From FEN-1219 sp964503125 (lineage in GTDB: Bacteria > Pseudomonadota > Gammaproteobacteria > Steroidobacterales > Rariloculaceae): a stretch of DNA of 64,000 nt. Made by a program: the position numbers and the translations under genes. Location of the stretch: contig CAZCZE010000027.1 in NCBI GenBank assembly GCA_964503125.1, forward strand, positions 1-64,000, written 5' to 3'. The stretch's first letter is position 1; each line of letters begins with the position of its first letter. The notes beneath the pieces are model-generated. The model saw only the letters and a list, made by a program, of their open reading frames with translations, did no database searches and was not told the DNA's origin. Of the stretch, positions 8,717-19,144 are shown piece by piece.

Positions 8717-8805
8717 TTCGAGCCCGTACGCCGCGAACAGTCCGAGCGCGGCGGGCGCTGCGGCGGGACCTTGGTGCTTACGCTTGGCGCTCGGCAGGTG
8801 CGTGG

Positions 8806-9039
8806 CTACAGCTTGGTGTCGAAGTCGTCTTGGCCGTAGTCGTCCCAGTCGGACAACTGCCGCCGCAGCGACTGCTGCTCGTTGCGGAGCTCGACGCGCT
8901 GCCGGGCGGGCTTCTTGGGCTTGCGCAGCTCTCGTACGCCCGCAGCGTCGTCCGAATCGCCGGAGTCGTCCGATGCGAGCTCCTCGAAGAAGTGGGTTTC
9001 GCTGCCCTCCTCTTCGGCCTGCTCTTTGGGCTTACGCAC
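8806..9039 (-). CDS. small highly charged protein, 77 residues
   Basis: I place the start at GTG 9039 because GAGGAGGT lies 6 nt upstream, a strong ribosome-binding site. The longer in-frame extension to 9336 looks like untranslated leader. The protein alternates acidic runs (EEEGSETHFFEELASDD) with basic ones (RELRKPKKPARQRVELR) and ends in LSDWDDYGQDDFDTKL. No signal peptide or membrane segment is visible. A small family of gammaproteobacterial proteins with similar Arg-rich, Asp-rich tails (PA3496-like) is a possible match, but I cannot confirm this. A good sigma70-like promoter precedes it. Confidence 0.65.
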   Translation of the reverse strand: MRKPKEQAEEEGSETHFFEELASDDSGDSDDAAGVRELRKPKKPARQRVELRNEQQSLRRQLSDWDDYGQDDFDTKL

Positions 9040-9136
9040 CGTAAACCTCCTCGACTGTACAACCGGTCCGGATCTTTTCGTCCGTTCTTGGCGGCCAGTG
9101 TTCCCGCCGCTCCGGCCGCAGGGGCCGGGCTGCGCA

Positions 9137-9164
9137 ACTATAGGCTGTTGCCGAAAGCTGTCAA
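9137..9164 (-). promoter_or_regulatory. sigma70-like promoter for the small charged protein
   Basis: Read on the minus strand, TTGACA (9164-9159) is followed by a 16-nt spacer and TATAGT (9142-9137). Transcription would start near 9130 and give a leader of about 90 nt before the GTG at 9039. The -35 box is a perfect consensus match, the best in the window. Confidence 0.7.
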
Positions 9165-9259
9165 GCCGCGAAATGACTAGAGAAATCCGGCAGTTATAAG
9201 ATTTCTTTAGGGTTGGTTCGGCCGCCGGACGCTGCCACGCCGGGCCAGGGCGGCACGGC

Positions 9260-9775
9260 CTAACGCCTGCCCGGGATGACCTTACCAAACATAACCTTAT
9301 CGTCGCGCGGCCCGTAAAAGGCCCTGAACCTCGCAACCTGCCGATAACCGGCCAGCCGATAGAAGCGGCGGGTCCGATCGTAGACCCGGCGCGACGAGGT
9401 CTCGACGTAAAACCCGCCGCCGCCGCGCCGCGCCACGGCGCACTCCGCCAGCGCCATGAGCGCGCGGCCGATGCCGAGCCGCCGGGCCGACGGCGCCACG
9501 GCGATCCAATAGAGGTCGTAGCTGCGCTGGGTCAGTGGGACGGGACCATAAGCGCAAAACCCGACGAGCTCGCGGTCGCGCTCGGCAAAAAAGAACGCGT
9601 AGCCGCTCTTGCGCCCGAGCCGCAACCCCTCGTCGAGGACCTGGAGCGCGATCGCGCGCTCCTCGCGGTTGAACAAGCGCGTGGAGGCGATGAGGACACG
9701 CAGCGCACGAAGGTCGCTGTCGCGGGGCCGGGACCGATAGCGGATTGGCGACGCGGCGCGGCGCGCGACGCTCAC
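9260..9775 (-). CDS. GNAT family N-acetyltransferase
   Basis: A 171-residue acetyl-CoA-dependent N-acetyltransferase. The acetyl-CoA-binding motif A is ARRLGIGRALM, preceded by the beta-4 strand LYWIAVAPS; the C-terminal FYRLAGYRQVARFRAFYGP is typical of the fold. The GTG start at 9775 overlaps the stop of the preceding ATP-grasp gene as GTGA, so it is the last gene of the kamA operon and is probably translated with it. Beta-lysine acetyltransferases (AblB) belong to this superfamily and are often paired with KamA-type aminomutases, so acetylation of a beta-amino acid or its peptide is the leading guess. Confidence 0.85.
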   Translation of the reverse strand: MSVARRAASPIRYRSRPRDSDLRALRVLIASTRLFNREERAIALQVLDEGLRLGRKSGYAFFFAERDRELVGFCAYGPVPLTQRSYDLYWIAVAPSARRLGIGRALMALAECAVARRGGGGFYVETSSRRVYDRTRRFYRLAGYRQVARFRAFYGPRDDKVMFGKVIPGRR

Positions 9776-10773
9776 GGTAGCTCCGTCACGCGCCGGCGCG
9801 CGTCGGCGACGAGCCAGGCGATCGCGTCGACATACGCGATGCCCGCTTGCGCGAGCGCAGCCGCGAAACCGGCGTCCGGCGACAGGCAGGGATTGGCGTT
9901 GACCTCGAGGACCCAGGGCGTGCCCGCGGCGTCGACGCGAAAGTCGACGCGCGCGTAGCCCCCGAGCGCGAACAGCCGCCAGCAGTCGCGAGCGATGCCG
10001 CCGAGGCGCGCCGCGAGCTCGGGTGCCACGCCGAAACGCCGCACCGTGTTGCGGTACTCGAAGCTCTGCGCATGCCACTTCGCGGCGTAGCCGACGATCG
10101 CGGGCTTGGTCGCAGGGAAACCCTCGAAGCGAATCTCGGCGACGGGCAGCACGCACAAGCCGTCAGGCGCGGCGATCAGAGCCACGGCAAGCTCGCGTCC
10201 CGGCACGAACCGCTCGGCGAACCAGCGGCCGCCGAACTCGGCGCGGCGCGCCTCGATGACGCCCGCGACGGCGCCGGCCGCGACGACCGACGAGTCGTCT
10301 AGCCCAAGCGAGGCGTGCTCGAAGACCGACTTCACGATCCACGGGCCGTCGCCGGCCGCCGCACCGCCGACCGGCACGCCGGCGACCGGCGCGCCGGCGA
10401 ACACGTCGGGCGTCGGCACTCCGGCGCGCTGCATGAGCTCTTTCGCGAACGGCTTCACGGACGTCACGCCGAGCGCGTGCGCCGAGCAACCCGTGAACGG
10501 CACGCCGAGCGCCTCGAGCAAGGCCGGCACCACGTGGACGAGCTGGCCGCGGCCTTCGAGCGATTCCACGAGATTGACGACGGCATACGGCTCGAGCTTC
10601 TCGAGCGCGCGTTGCAGAGCGCCGACGTCGAGGCCGACGGGCAGCGTCACCGTGGCGTACCCGAGGTGGGCGAGCGCAACGGCGATCGCCTGCGCCTCGA
10701 CCAGCGTATCGCTCGAGTCGATGCGCCCTTCGGCGGCATGCGCGTCGTGCAGCAAAACGACTTTATGCGGCAT
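9772..10773 (-). CDS. D-Ala-D-Ala ligase-like ATP-grasp protein (second)
   Basis: 333 residues, ATP-grasp fold. An N-terminal segment KVVLLHDAHAAE and VVNLVESLEGRGQL precede the ATP-binding core: WIVKSVFEHASLGLDD, ERFVPGRELAVALI and the Mg-binding YARVDFRVD plus WVLEVNANPC. True Ddl enzymes carry EGSS-x-G in the loop that closes over ATP; here it is EHASLGL, so the acceptor is probably not D-alanine. No mur, fts or ddl context is nearby. It overlaps the upstream ATP-grasp gene by 11 bases and the downstream GNAT gene by 4, so all three proteins are likely made in fixed proportion. Confidence 0.85.
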   Translation of the reverse strand: MPHKVVLLHDAHAAEGRIDSSDTLVEAQAIAVALAHLGYATVTLPVGLDVGALQRALEKLEPYAVVNLVESLEGRGQLVHVVPALLEALGVPFTGCSAHALGVTSVKPFAKELMQRAGVPTPDVFAGAPVAGVPVGGAAAGDGPWIVKSVFEHASLGLDDSSVVAAGAVAGVIEARRAEFGGRWFAERFVPGRELAVALIAAPDGLCVLPVAEIRFEGFPATKPAIVGYAAKWHAQSFEYRNTVRRFGVAPELAARLGGIARDCWRLFALGGYARVDFRVDAAGTPWVLEVNANPCLSPDAGFAAALAQAGIAYVDAIAWLVADARRRVTELP

Positions 10774-11749
10774 CGAGGCGCGCCAACGCGCAGCGGACGA
10801 TCTCGCCGATGAGCGCGCCGTAGGTCATGCCCGACAGCTCCGCCATGATCGGCAGGTCGGAGTAGCCGGGCGCCAACCCCGCGAGAGGATTGACCTCGAG
10901 CAGCTGCGCGCGGCCCGCGCCGTCGAGCCGCACGTCGACGCGCCCCGCGTCGCGGCAACCGAGACAGCGCCACGTCGCGAGCGCCACACCCTCGACCTCG
11001 GTACGCAACGGGCCGGGCTCTAGCAGCCGGTAGTCGACGAGCCCCTGCCATTGCGTTTTGTTGCGGTACGAATAGACGCCGGGGTCGGCCTCGCGCCCGA
11101 GCATGACCTCGAGCGTCGCGAGGGCGCGCGCGGACCCGCCCGTGCCGAGAACGCCGACCGTGAACTCGCGACCCGGCAAGAACTCCTCGACGAGCACGGG
11201 CTGACGATAGCGCGCGAGCAGCTCGGTGCAGACCTCGACGAGCGCCGCGCGCGACCTCACGAGCGACTTCGCCGTGACGCCCTTGCTGCTGCCCTCGGCG
11301 ACGGGCTTCGCGAACAGCGGCAGCGGCAGCGCGACCGCCGCGGCCTCCGCGGCCGTGGTCACGAGGGCAAAGCTCGGCGTCGGCACGCCGCAGCCGCGCG
11401 CGACGTGCTTCGCCATGCCCTTGTGCAGCGTCAAGGCACAGACGAGCGGATCGGAAAACGTATAGGGAATCTCGTAAGCCTCGAGCAGCGCGGGCACCTG
11501 CGACTCGCGCCCGAAGCCCGCAACGCCTTCGGCGATGTTGAAGACGAGGTCGCAGCGCCACCCGGCCACGAGCCGCGCGGCGAGCGCCTTGACGTGGCCC
11601 ACGCGCTCGACCTCGTGACCGAGAGCCGTAAGGGCACCCTCGACCGCGACGATCGTCGCTGCGGAGTCGAACTCGGCGACCTCGTGCTCGGCGGCGAGCC
11701 CGAGCGCTAAATGGTCGTCCTTGAGATCGTAGGTGAGCCCGACCCGCAC
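10763..11749 (-). CDS. D-Ala-D-Ala ligase-like ATP-grasp protein (first)
   Basis: 328 residues from a GTG at 11749 with AAGGGA 5 nt upstream. The N-terminus VRVGLTYDLKDD and CDLVFNIAEGVAGFGRES resemble Ddl. The ATP loop is PVAEGSSKGVT, the lid/strand is VLVEEFLPGREFTVGVLG, and the metal site is GRVDVRLDG plus LLEVNPLAGL. These are all intact, so it should form a peptide-like bond using ATP. It differs clearly in sequence from the second ATP-grasp protein, so the two probably add different building blocks. It lies 35 bases after kamA, and that gap contains a hairpin. Confidence 0.85.
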   Translation of the reverse strand: MRVGLTYDLKDDHLALGLAAEHEVAEFDSAATIVAVEGALTALGHEVERVGHVKALAARLVAGWRCDLVFNIAEGVAGFGRESQVPALLEAYEIPYTFSDPLVCALTLHKGMAKHVARGCGVPTPSFALVTTAAEAAAVALPLPLFAKPVAEGSSKGVTAKSLVRSRAALVEVCTELLARYRQPVLVEEFLPGREFTVGVLGTGGSARALATLEVMLGREADPGVYSYRNKTQWQGLVDYRLLEPGPLRTEVEGVALATWRCLGCRDAGRVDVRLDGAGRAQLLEVNPLAGLAPGYSDLPIMAELSGMTYGALIGEIVRCALARLDAA

Positions 11750-11761
11750 GTCCGTCCCTTG

Positions 11762-11778
11762 TGCGCCCTCATAGGGCG
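11762..11778 (-). other. intercistronic hairpin between kamA and the first ATP-grasp gene
   Basis: On the minus strand GCGCCC-TATGA-GGGCGC forms a perfect 6-bp stem with a 5-nt loop. It falls between the kamA stop (11785) and the AAGGGA ribosome-binding site of the next gene. It has no T-run after it, so it is not an obvious terminator. It may protect the kamA message or tune expression of the distal genes. Confidence 0.45.
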
Positions 11779-11784
11779 CCTGCC

Positions 11785-13080
<1,296 letters not shown>

Positions 13081-13147
13081 CGATCGTCCAGGGGCCCTTT
13101 GCCCTTTGGTCTATTCGCTACCCGGCAACTTCCGTCGTTACCTGGGT

Positions 13148-13164
13148 GGGCAGACCATCTGCCC
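13148..13164. promoter_or_regulatory. 17-bp perfect palindrome in the kamA leader
   Basis: GGGCAGACCATCTGCCC is a 7-bp perfect inverted repeat around a 3-nt centre. It sits just downstream of the expected kamA transcription start, between the divergent kamA and gltA genes. It could be an operator for a dimeric repressor or a hairpin at the 5' end of the kamA message. Confidence 0.5.
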
Positions 13165-13182
13165 GCAACGAAAACGGGCGTA

Positions 13183-13210
13183 AATATAAAACGCGGGTCA
13201 GAGATTGCAA
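13183..13210 (-). promoter_or_regulatory. sigma70-like promoter of the kamA operon
   Basis: On the minus strand TTGCAA (13210-13205), a 16-nt spacer and TATATT (13188-13183). The AT-rich island stands out in GC-rich surroundings. Predicted start near 13176 gives a leader of about 95 nt that carries the 13148-13164 palindrome. Confidence 0.55.
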
Positions 13211-13334
13211 GCATTTTCTGCTCACGAGCTCGGTCGACTCCGAGAGCCACTTCACACCGCCGCACCTTTATCGCCGCGCTCACACTTCGAAAGCGGTCGG
13301 AGCGTAGAATACTCCTTCGAGTCGGAGGCTCCCC

Positions 13335-14624
<1,290 letters not shown>

Positions 14625-14655
14625 CCTCGGGAGTGGCGCGCTGACGACCGGCAAC

Positions 14656-15240
14656 CTAGAGCTTGTAGAAGAAAGTCAGCGTCTTCTCGTCGACGTCGAT
14701 GTCGTCGTTGAAGAGGCCCGCGCTGAAGTCGTATTTCTCGTAGGCGAGGCGTATCGCGAACCGGTCCCAGTCGTACTGCACGCCGGCAAAGTACGTCGGC
14801 TCGCCGATGTCCACGTCGTCCGACTGCGGCGCGAACCCCTGGGGCGCGATCTCGAAGTCCTGATTCATTTCGGCATAACCGATGCCGCCGAGCACTGTGA
14901 TACCGCTGTCGAGGTTCAGGACGCCCAGCAGGCGGATGGTCAGGATCGAGAACTCGGTACTGAGCTCGAACGGGGAGGGAATGAACGGGTGGTTCACCGT
15001 GTCCCGGATCGTGCCTGTCTTGGCGTAACCACCTTCGACGGCCAGGTGCTCCATAAACTGGTAGCCGACCATGAGCCGCCAGGTGTCGGCGTCGCTACTG
15101 ACGCCGGAAAACACCGGCGCGACCTCGTCCTCCTGGTAATCGAACGACCCGAGCGCGAGGCCGTAGTACGCCGACTCGGGCTGGGCCGTGGCCGTCGACG
15201 CGAAGCCGAGAACGAGTGCCGCCGCGACGAGCCGTCTCAT
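14656..15240 (-). CDS. outer-membrane beta-barrel protein
   Basis: 194 residues from ATG 15240, chosen because GGAG lies 7 nt upstream and the product then begins with a compact signal peptide (MRRLVAAALVLGFASTATA, cleavage before QPES). The mature part has alternating hydrophobic beta strands (YYGLALGSFDY, WRLMVGYQFMEHLAVEGGYAKTG, RFAIRLAYEKYDF) and ends in KTLTFFYKL with a terminal aromatic-x-x pattern typical of OmpA/OmpW-like small barrels. Its ligand is unknown. It is convergent with gltA, and 71 bp separate its start from the MFS gene stop. Confidence 0.8.
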   Translation of the reverse strand: MRRLVAAALVLGFASTATAQPESAYYGLALGSFDYQEDEVAPVFSGVSSDADTWRLMVGYQFMEHLAVEGGYAKTGTIRDTVNHPFIPSPFELSTEFSILTIRLLGVLNLDSGITVLGGIGYAEMNQDFEIAPQGFAPQSDDVDIGEPTYFAGVQYDWDRFAIRLAYEKYDFSAGLFNDDIDVDEKTLTFFYKL

Positions 15241-15311
15241 ACGATTACTCCAGCCCAAGGAACCACTTCAGGGACAATATCACGAAAGCCGCCTGGCGCC
15301 AGAACGCGCCG

Positions 15312-16490
15312 TCACACGGGCTGGCGATGGAGCCAGCCCCACCACAACGTCGCACAGGCACAACCGGCTACGCTTATCGTGAGTGCGAGCGGCAACGGCG
15401 AAGGTTCTGCGAACAAACTCAATCCGGCCGCGACGAGCGCGCCGACGAGGAACTGATTGACGCCGAACACGGCCGACGCCGCGCCCATGCTGTCCGGGAA
15501 GCGGCTCATCGTGCGCGCCATCGAGTTCGCGAACGTGAAGCCCACGCCGAACATGTACAGCACGCCGGGCAGCAGGATGCCGAGCACGCCGCCGCCGGCC
15601 AGCGTCGCGACGAGCGCGGCGGTCCCGCCGGCGGCCATCGACGTCGTGCCGAGCCCGATGAGCTTGCTGATCCCGAATCGCGCGACGACGCGGCTGTTCG
15701 TATAGGCGCCGACGCTGCCGCCGAGCATGATCAACGAGAAGCAGAGCCCGTACTCGAACGGCGTGAGCCCGTAGTAGTCCTGAAACACGAACGACGAGTT
15801 CGTGATGAGCGGCACCACGCCGACGAAGCCGAGCGCCGTGCAGCCCATGTAGCCGACGGCGCGGGTGTCGCGCACGATCGTGCCGTACGCCGCGATGCGC
15901 CGGAGCAGATGGCTCGTGGCATTGCGCGGCGTGCCTTCGACGGCCCCGAGCGCCGCGAGACACACGGCGCCGGCGGCGGCGTGCACCCAGAAGATCGTCT
16001 GCCAGCGCCCGAGCGAGGCGATCTGCCCGCCGACGAGCGGTGCGAGCACGGGCGACAGGAACGTCACGATCGCCATCCACGACAGCACCCGCGACGCCTG
16101 CTCGCCGCGCCAGCGATCGAGGATGATCGCGCGCGCCAGCACCATGCCCGACGACGCGCCGAGCCCCTGGAGGAAGCGCCACGCGACGAGCAGCGCGAGG
16201 CTGTCGGCCAGCGCCGCCATGACGCCCGCCGCGACGTAGACCGCGAGCCCGGCGGCCAGGACGGGCTTGCGCCCGTACTGATCCGACAGCGGCCCGTAGA
16301 CGAGCGCCCCGAGCGCGAGGCCGAGCAGCAGCGTGCTCAGCGTGAGCTGCACGGCGCCGCCGCTCGCGTCGAGCCCCGCCGCCACGAGCGGCAGCGACGG
16401 CACGAAGAGATCGTTCGACAGCGGCCCGAGCGCCGACAGCACCCCAAGAAACGGAATGAGCCAGCTGAACTTCGCTTCGGCGCCGGTCAC
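15312..16490 (-). CDS. Bcr/CflA-type MFS transporter
   Basis: 392 residues with 12 predicted membrane helices. MFS signatures are VYGPLSDQYGRKPVL (loop 2-3) and AWRFLQGLGASSGMVLARAIILDRW, the latter typical of the Bcr/CflA drug-export subgroup; PLSNDLFVPSLPLV in helix 1 also fits. The GTG start at 16490 overlaps the dioxygenase stop as GTGA, so it is the last gene of the aromatic-degradation operon. Its position suggests a role in moving an aromatic substrate or exporting a toxic intermediate, although Bcr/CflA proteins are normally drug exporters. Confidence 0.88.
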   Translation of the reverse strand: MTGAEAKFSWLIPFLGVLSALGPLSNDLFVPSLPLVAAGLDASGGAVQLTLSTLLLGLALGALVYGPLSDQYGRKPVLAAGLAVYVAAGVMAALADSLALLVAWRFLQGLGASSGMVLARAIILDRWRGEQASRVLSWMAIVTFLSPVLAPLVGGQIASLGRWQTIFWVHAAAGAVCLAALGAVEGTPRNATSHLLRRIAAYGTIVRDTRAVGYMGCTALGFVGVVPLITNSSFVFQDYYGLTPFEYGLCFSLIMLGGSVGAYTNSRVVARFGISKLIGLGTTSMAAGGTAALVATLAGGGVLGILLPGVLYMFGVGFTFANSMARTMSRFPDSMGAASAVFGVNQFLVGALVAAGLSLFAEPSPLPLALTISVAGCACATLWWGWLHRQPV

Positions 16491-17308
16491 TCGACGCGCA
16501 TGGTGGCGACCGTGCAGCCGACGGCGAAGATGGGGATCGGCGCGTAGAACAGGAGCTCGCCCGTGGCGCCCTCGGTCGCGCCCGCGACGGCGAGGAACGT
16601 GCGGATCTCGAAGCCGCCCTGCCCCGCGTCGCGCAGCGTCTCCTCGTCGCTGTACGAGGTGAGCACCGCGCGATCGTTGGCGAGGAAGCGCTCGAGAAAC
16701 TTGCGGTCCCAGGCCTCGTTGATGACGCCGGAGTCCGGCGTGGCGGGCCAGTGCGAGATGCCGCCCGTGCCGATGAGCGCGATGCGCTCGGGCTGCGCGT
16801 CGCACGCGCGGCGCAGCGCGCGGCCGAACTCGTAGGCGCGCTTGAGCGGCGTCAGCGGCGGCCCCTGACAATTGACGTTGACGGGAATGACGGGCAAGTC
16901 GTAGCGCGGCGTCAAGAAATGCAGCGGCACCATGATGCCGTGATCGAACTTCCACTCCTCGGCGTACGCGACGTCGATGTCGCCGAGCATGGCTTCGATC
17001 ACGCGCCGCGACAGCGCCGCGTTGCCCGGCACGCGGTGCCGCTCGATCGCGAGCCAGGCCTCGTCCTCGATCGGCCCTTCGTAATGCTCGGCCATGCCGA
17101 CGCAATAGGCCGGCATGTTGTTCATGAAGAAGTTCGCGAAGTGCTCGGCCGCGACGACGACGAGCGCGTCGGGCCGCGCGGCTTCGAGGCGCGCGCGCAG
17201 CTCGCCGAGCTTGGCGTAGAACGCGTCACGCACTCTGGGCTCGGCGCGCGCGGCGCGACCCGTGATACCGGGCGCGTGGCTGCAAACGCCGGCGAACACG
17301 AGGCTCAT
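16487..17308 (-). CDS. LigB-type extradiol dioxygenase, catalytic subunit
   Basis: 273 residues. Type-III (LigB superfamily) ring-cleaving dioxygenase using Fe(II). Expected iron ligands and acid-base histidines are His11 in GVCSHAPG, the EHFANFF histidine, FDHGIMVPL and GTGGISHWP. Start ATG 17308 was chosen over an upstream in-frame ATG because the conserved SLVFAGVCSHAPG begins there. It overlaps the small subunit stop as ATGA. The neighbouring hpaE and hpaF homologues point to homoprotocatechuate 2,3-cleavage, but protocatechuate or gallate cannot be ruled out from sequence. Confidence 0.87.
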   Translation of the reverse strand: MSLVFAGVCSHAPGITGRAARAEPRVRDAFYAKLGELRARLEAARPDALVVVAAEHFANFFMNNMPAYCVGMAEHYEGPIEDEAWLAIERHRVPGNAALSRRVIEAMLGDIDVAYAEEWKFDHGIMVPLHFLTPRYDLPVIPVNVNCQGPPLTPLKRAYEFGRALRRACDAQPERIALIGTGGISHWPATPDSGVINEAWDRKFLERFLANDRAVLTSYSDEETLRDAGQGGFEIRTFLAVAGATEGATGELLFYAPIPIFAVGCTVATMRVE

Positions 17309-17616
17309 CGCTGCCGGTCTTTGAGCATGGTGTAGAGGCCGCCGCGCACGGGGCCGTGCTGGCGCACGCCATCGCGCATCGCATTGATATAGACGTCCCA
17401 CGGCTGCCCGAGCAGCGCGGCGTAGTGCATGAGGATCTGGCCATTGACGCCTAAGACGTACAGCAAGCCGATGTCGCCGTCCACGATCGCCGTGCGCTCC
17501 TCGGCCGTCAGCTCGTACTCGTCTAGCAACGCAGAACGGTCGACGTCGAAGCGCTTGCGCACCGCGGAATCGCGGTTGAGCTGATACATGAGCTTCTGCA
17601 CGTAATAGAGGCTCAT
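17305..17616 (-). CDS. LigA-type extradiol dioxygenase small subunit
   Basis: 103-residue all-helical protein resembling the alpha subunit of protocatechuate 4,5-dioxygenase. Signatures are LYYVQKLMYQLNRD at the N-terminus and DIGLLYVLGVNGQILMHYAALLG. In LigAB the small subunit covers the active site of LigB. Enzymes of the E. coli HpaD type lack a separate LigA, so its presence makes this a two-subunit variant. Encoded 7 nt after hpaE and overlapping the large subunit start. Confidence 0.85.
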   Translation of the reverse strand: MSLYYVQKLMYQLNRDSAVRKRFDVDRSALLDEYELTAEERTAIVDGDIGLLYVLGVNGQILMHYAALLGQPWDVYINAMRDGVRQHGPVRGGLYTMLKDRQR

Positions 17617-17623
17617 GGCAGGC

Positions 17624-19144
17624 TCAGCGCCCCAGCGTCGGCACGCGATGCGAGCCCAACGCGACGCAGACGTTCTTCGTTTCCATGTAGAAGTCGAAGC
17701 TGTAGTCGCCGCCGTCGCGGCCGATGCCGCTCGCTTTCATGCCGCCGAACGGCGTCGGCAAGTGGCGATTGTTCTCGGAGTTCACCCAGACCATGCCGGC
17801 CTCGAGCGAGCGTGCGAAGCGGTGCGCGCGGCCGACGTCGCTGGTCCAGAGATACGCAGCCAAGCCGTAGCGCACGTCGTTCGCGAGTGCGAGCGCTTCC
17901 TTCTCGTCGGCGAACGGGATCACCGTGAGCACGGGCCCGAAGATCTCTTCCTGCGCCACACGCATGCCATTCTGCGCGCCCGCGAACACGGTCGGCTGTA
18001 CGTAGTTGCCGCGCTGCGCGGCCGCTGCCCCGCCGACGGGAATCGCGACGCGCTCGCTGCGCGCGACGTCGAAGTAGCCGAGCACCTTCTCGACGTGCTT
18101 CCTGTGAATCAAGGGCCCGACTTCGGTTGCGGGATCGAGCGGATGGCCGACCTTGATCGTGCGCACGCGCGCGACCAGCTGCTCGGTGAACTCGCGCTCG
18201 ATCGATTTCTGCACGAGCAGCCGGCTCGACGACGTGCAGCGCTCGCCGTTCAAGCTGTAGATCATGAACACGACGGCGTCGAGCGCGCGCGTCAAAACGG
18301 CATCATCGAACACGACGACGGGATTCTTGCCGCCGAGCTCGAAGTGCAGCCGTTTCAGCGTCGGCGCGGCCTGCGCCATGATCGCGCTGCCCGTTGCCGA
18401 TTCGCCGACGAACGCGACGGCGCGGATCGCGGGATGCTGTGTCGCGGCCTTGCCGGCCGTCTCGCCGAGGCCGTGCACGGTGTTGAGCACGCCGGGTGGC
18501 AATCCGGCCGCGCTGCAGATTTCGGCGAGCAGCGTCGCCGTGATCGGGCTCCACTCGGCGGGCTTGTGCACGACGGTGCAGCCCGCAGCGAGCGCCGGCG
18601 CAATCTTCCATGTCGACAGCATGAACGGCGTGTTCCACGGCGTGATCGCGGCGACGGGCCCAATCGGCTGCCGCAGCGTGTAGTTGACGTGCTGGCGCGC
18701 CGGCAGCGACAGACCGCGCTCGGCCTCGGGCGCTTTATCGGCGAAGAAGCGGAAGTTCTCGGCCCCGCGCTTCGCGGCCGCCGACATGAAGCGGATCGGC
18801 TGGCCCGTGTCGAGCGACTCGAGCAAGGCGACCTCCTCGGCGCGCGCCTCGATCGCGTCGGCGATCTCGTGCAGCAGGTTGCGCCGGTCGGTGCCGGGTA
18901 GGTCGCGCCAAGCGGGGAACGCGCGCTGCGCCGCGCTCGCGGCCGCATCGACGTCGGCCGCATCGCCCGCGGCAACGGCCGCGAGCACGCGGTCGTCGAT
19001 CGGCGTGCACGTCTCGAACGTCTGGCCCGATGCCGCGGGCCGCGCCGTGCCGTCGATGAAATGCCGCACGCCTTGCGCGCGAAACCGCGCGAGGTACTGC
19101 TCGGCCTTCGCGACGTTGCCGTCGAGCGTCGAGGCGCTGCTCAT
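17624..19144 (-). CDS. hpaE: 5-carboxymethyl-2-hydroxymuconate semialdehyde dehydrogenase
   Basis: 506-residue NAD-dependent aldehyde dehydrogenase. PWNTPFMLSTWKIAPALAAG, the catalytic glutamate in FELGGKNPVV and the nucleophilic Cys in LNGERCTSS are all intact; KRLHFELGGK and SENNRHLPTPFGGMK are typical of the HpaE subgroup. It oxidises the ring-cleavage product of homoprotocatechuate to the diacid. The ATG at 19144 overlaps the hpaF stop as ATGA. In-frame sequence upstream of this start is arginine-rich and belongs to hpaF in another frame. Confidence 0.93.
   Translation of the reverse strand: MSSASTLDGNVAKAEQYLARFRAQGVRHFIDGTARPAASGQTFETCTPIDDRVLAAVAAGDAADVDAAASAAQRAFPAWRDLPGTDRRNLLHEIADAIEARAEEVALLESLDTGQPIRFMSAAAKRGAENFRFFADKAPEAERGLSLPARQHVNYTLRQPIGPVAAITPWNTPFMLSTWKIAPALAAGCTVVHKPAEWSPITATLLAEICSAAGLPPGVLNTVHGLGETAGKAATQHPAIRAVAFVGESATGSAIMAQAAPTLKRLHFELGGKNPVVVFDDAVLTRALDAVVFMIYSLNGERCTSSSRLLVQKSIEREFTEQLVARVRTIKVGHPLDPATEVGPLIHRKHVEKVLGYFDVARSERVAIPVGGAAAAQRGNYVQPTVFAGAQNGMRVAQEEIFGPVLTVIPFADEKEALALANDVRYGLAAYLWTSDVGRAHRFARSLEAGMVWVNSENNRHLPTPFGGMKASGIGRDGGDYSFDFYMETKNVCVALGSHRVPTLGR

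Noticed and set aside
9772..11749. The two ATP-grasp genes considered as a ddlA/ddlB pair for cell-wall synthesis
   Set aside because: They differ strongly from each other, one lacks the EGSS loop, and they sit between kamA and a GNAT with no murein genes nearby.
13148..13164. Palindrome considered as an intrinsic terminator
   Set aside because: No T-run on either side, and it lies between two divergent genes where no transcript needs to end.
15216..16547. A 443-codon plus-strand frame opposite the MFS gene
   Set aside because: Composition dominated by Arg, Glu, Ala and His with no hydrophobic core; it is the complement of a membrane protein.
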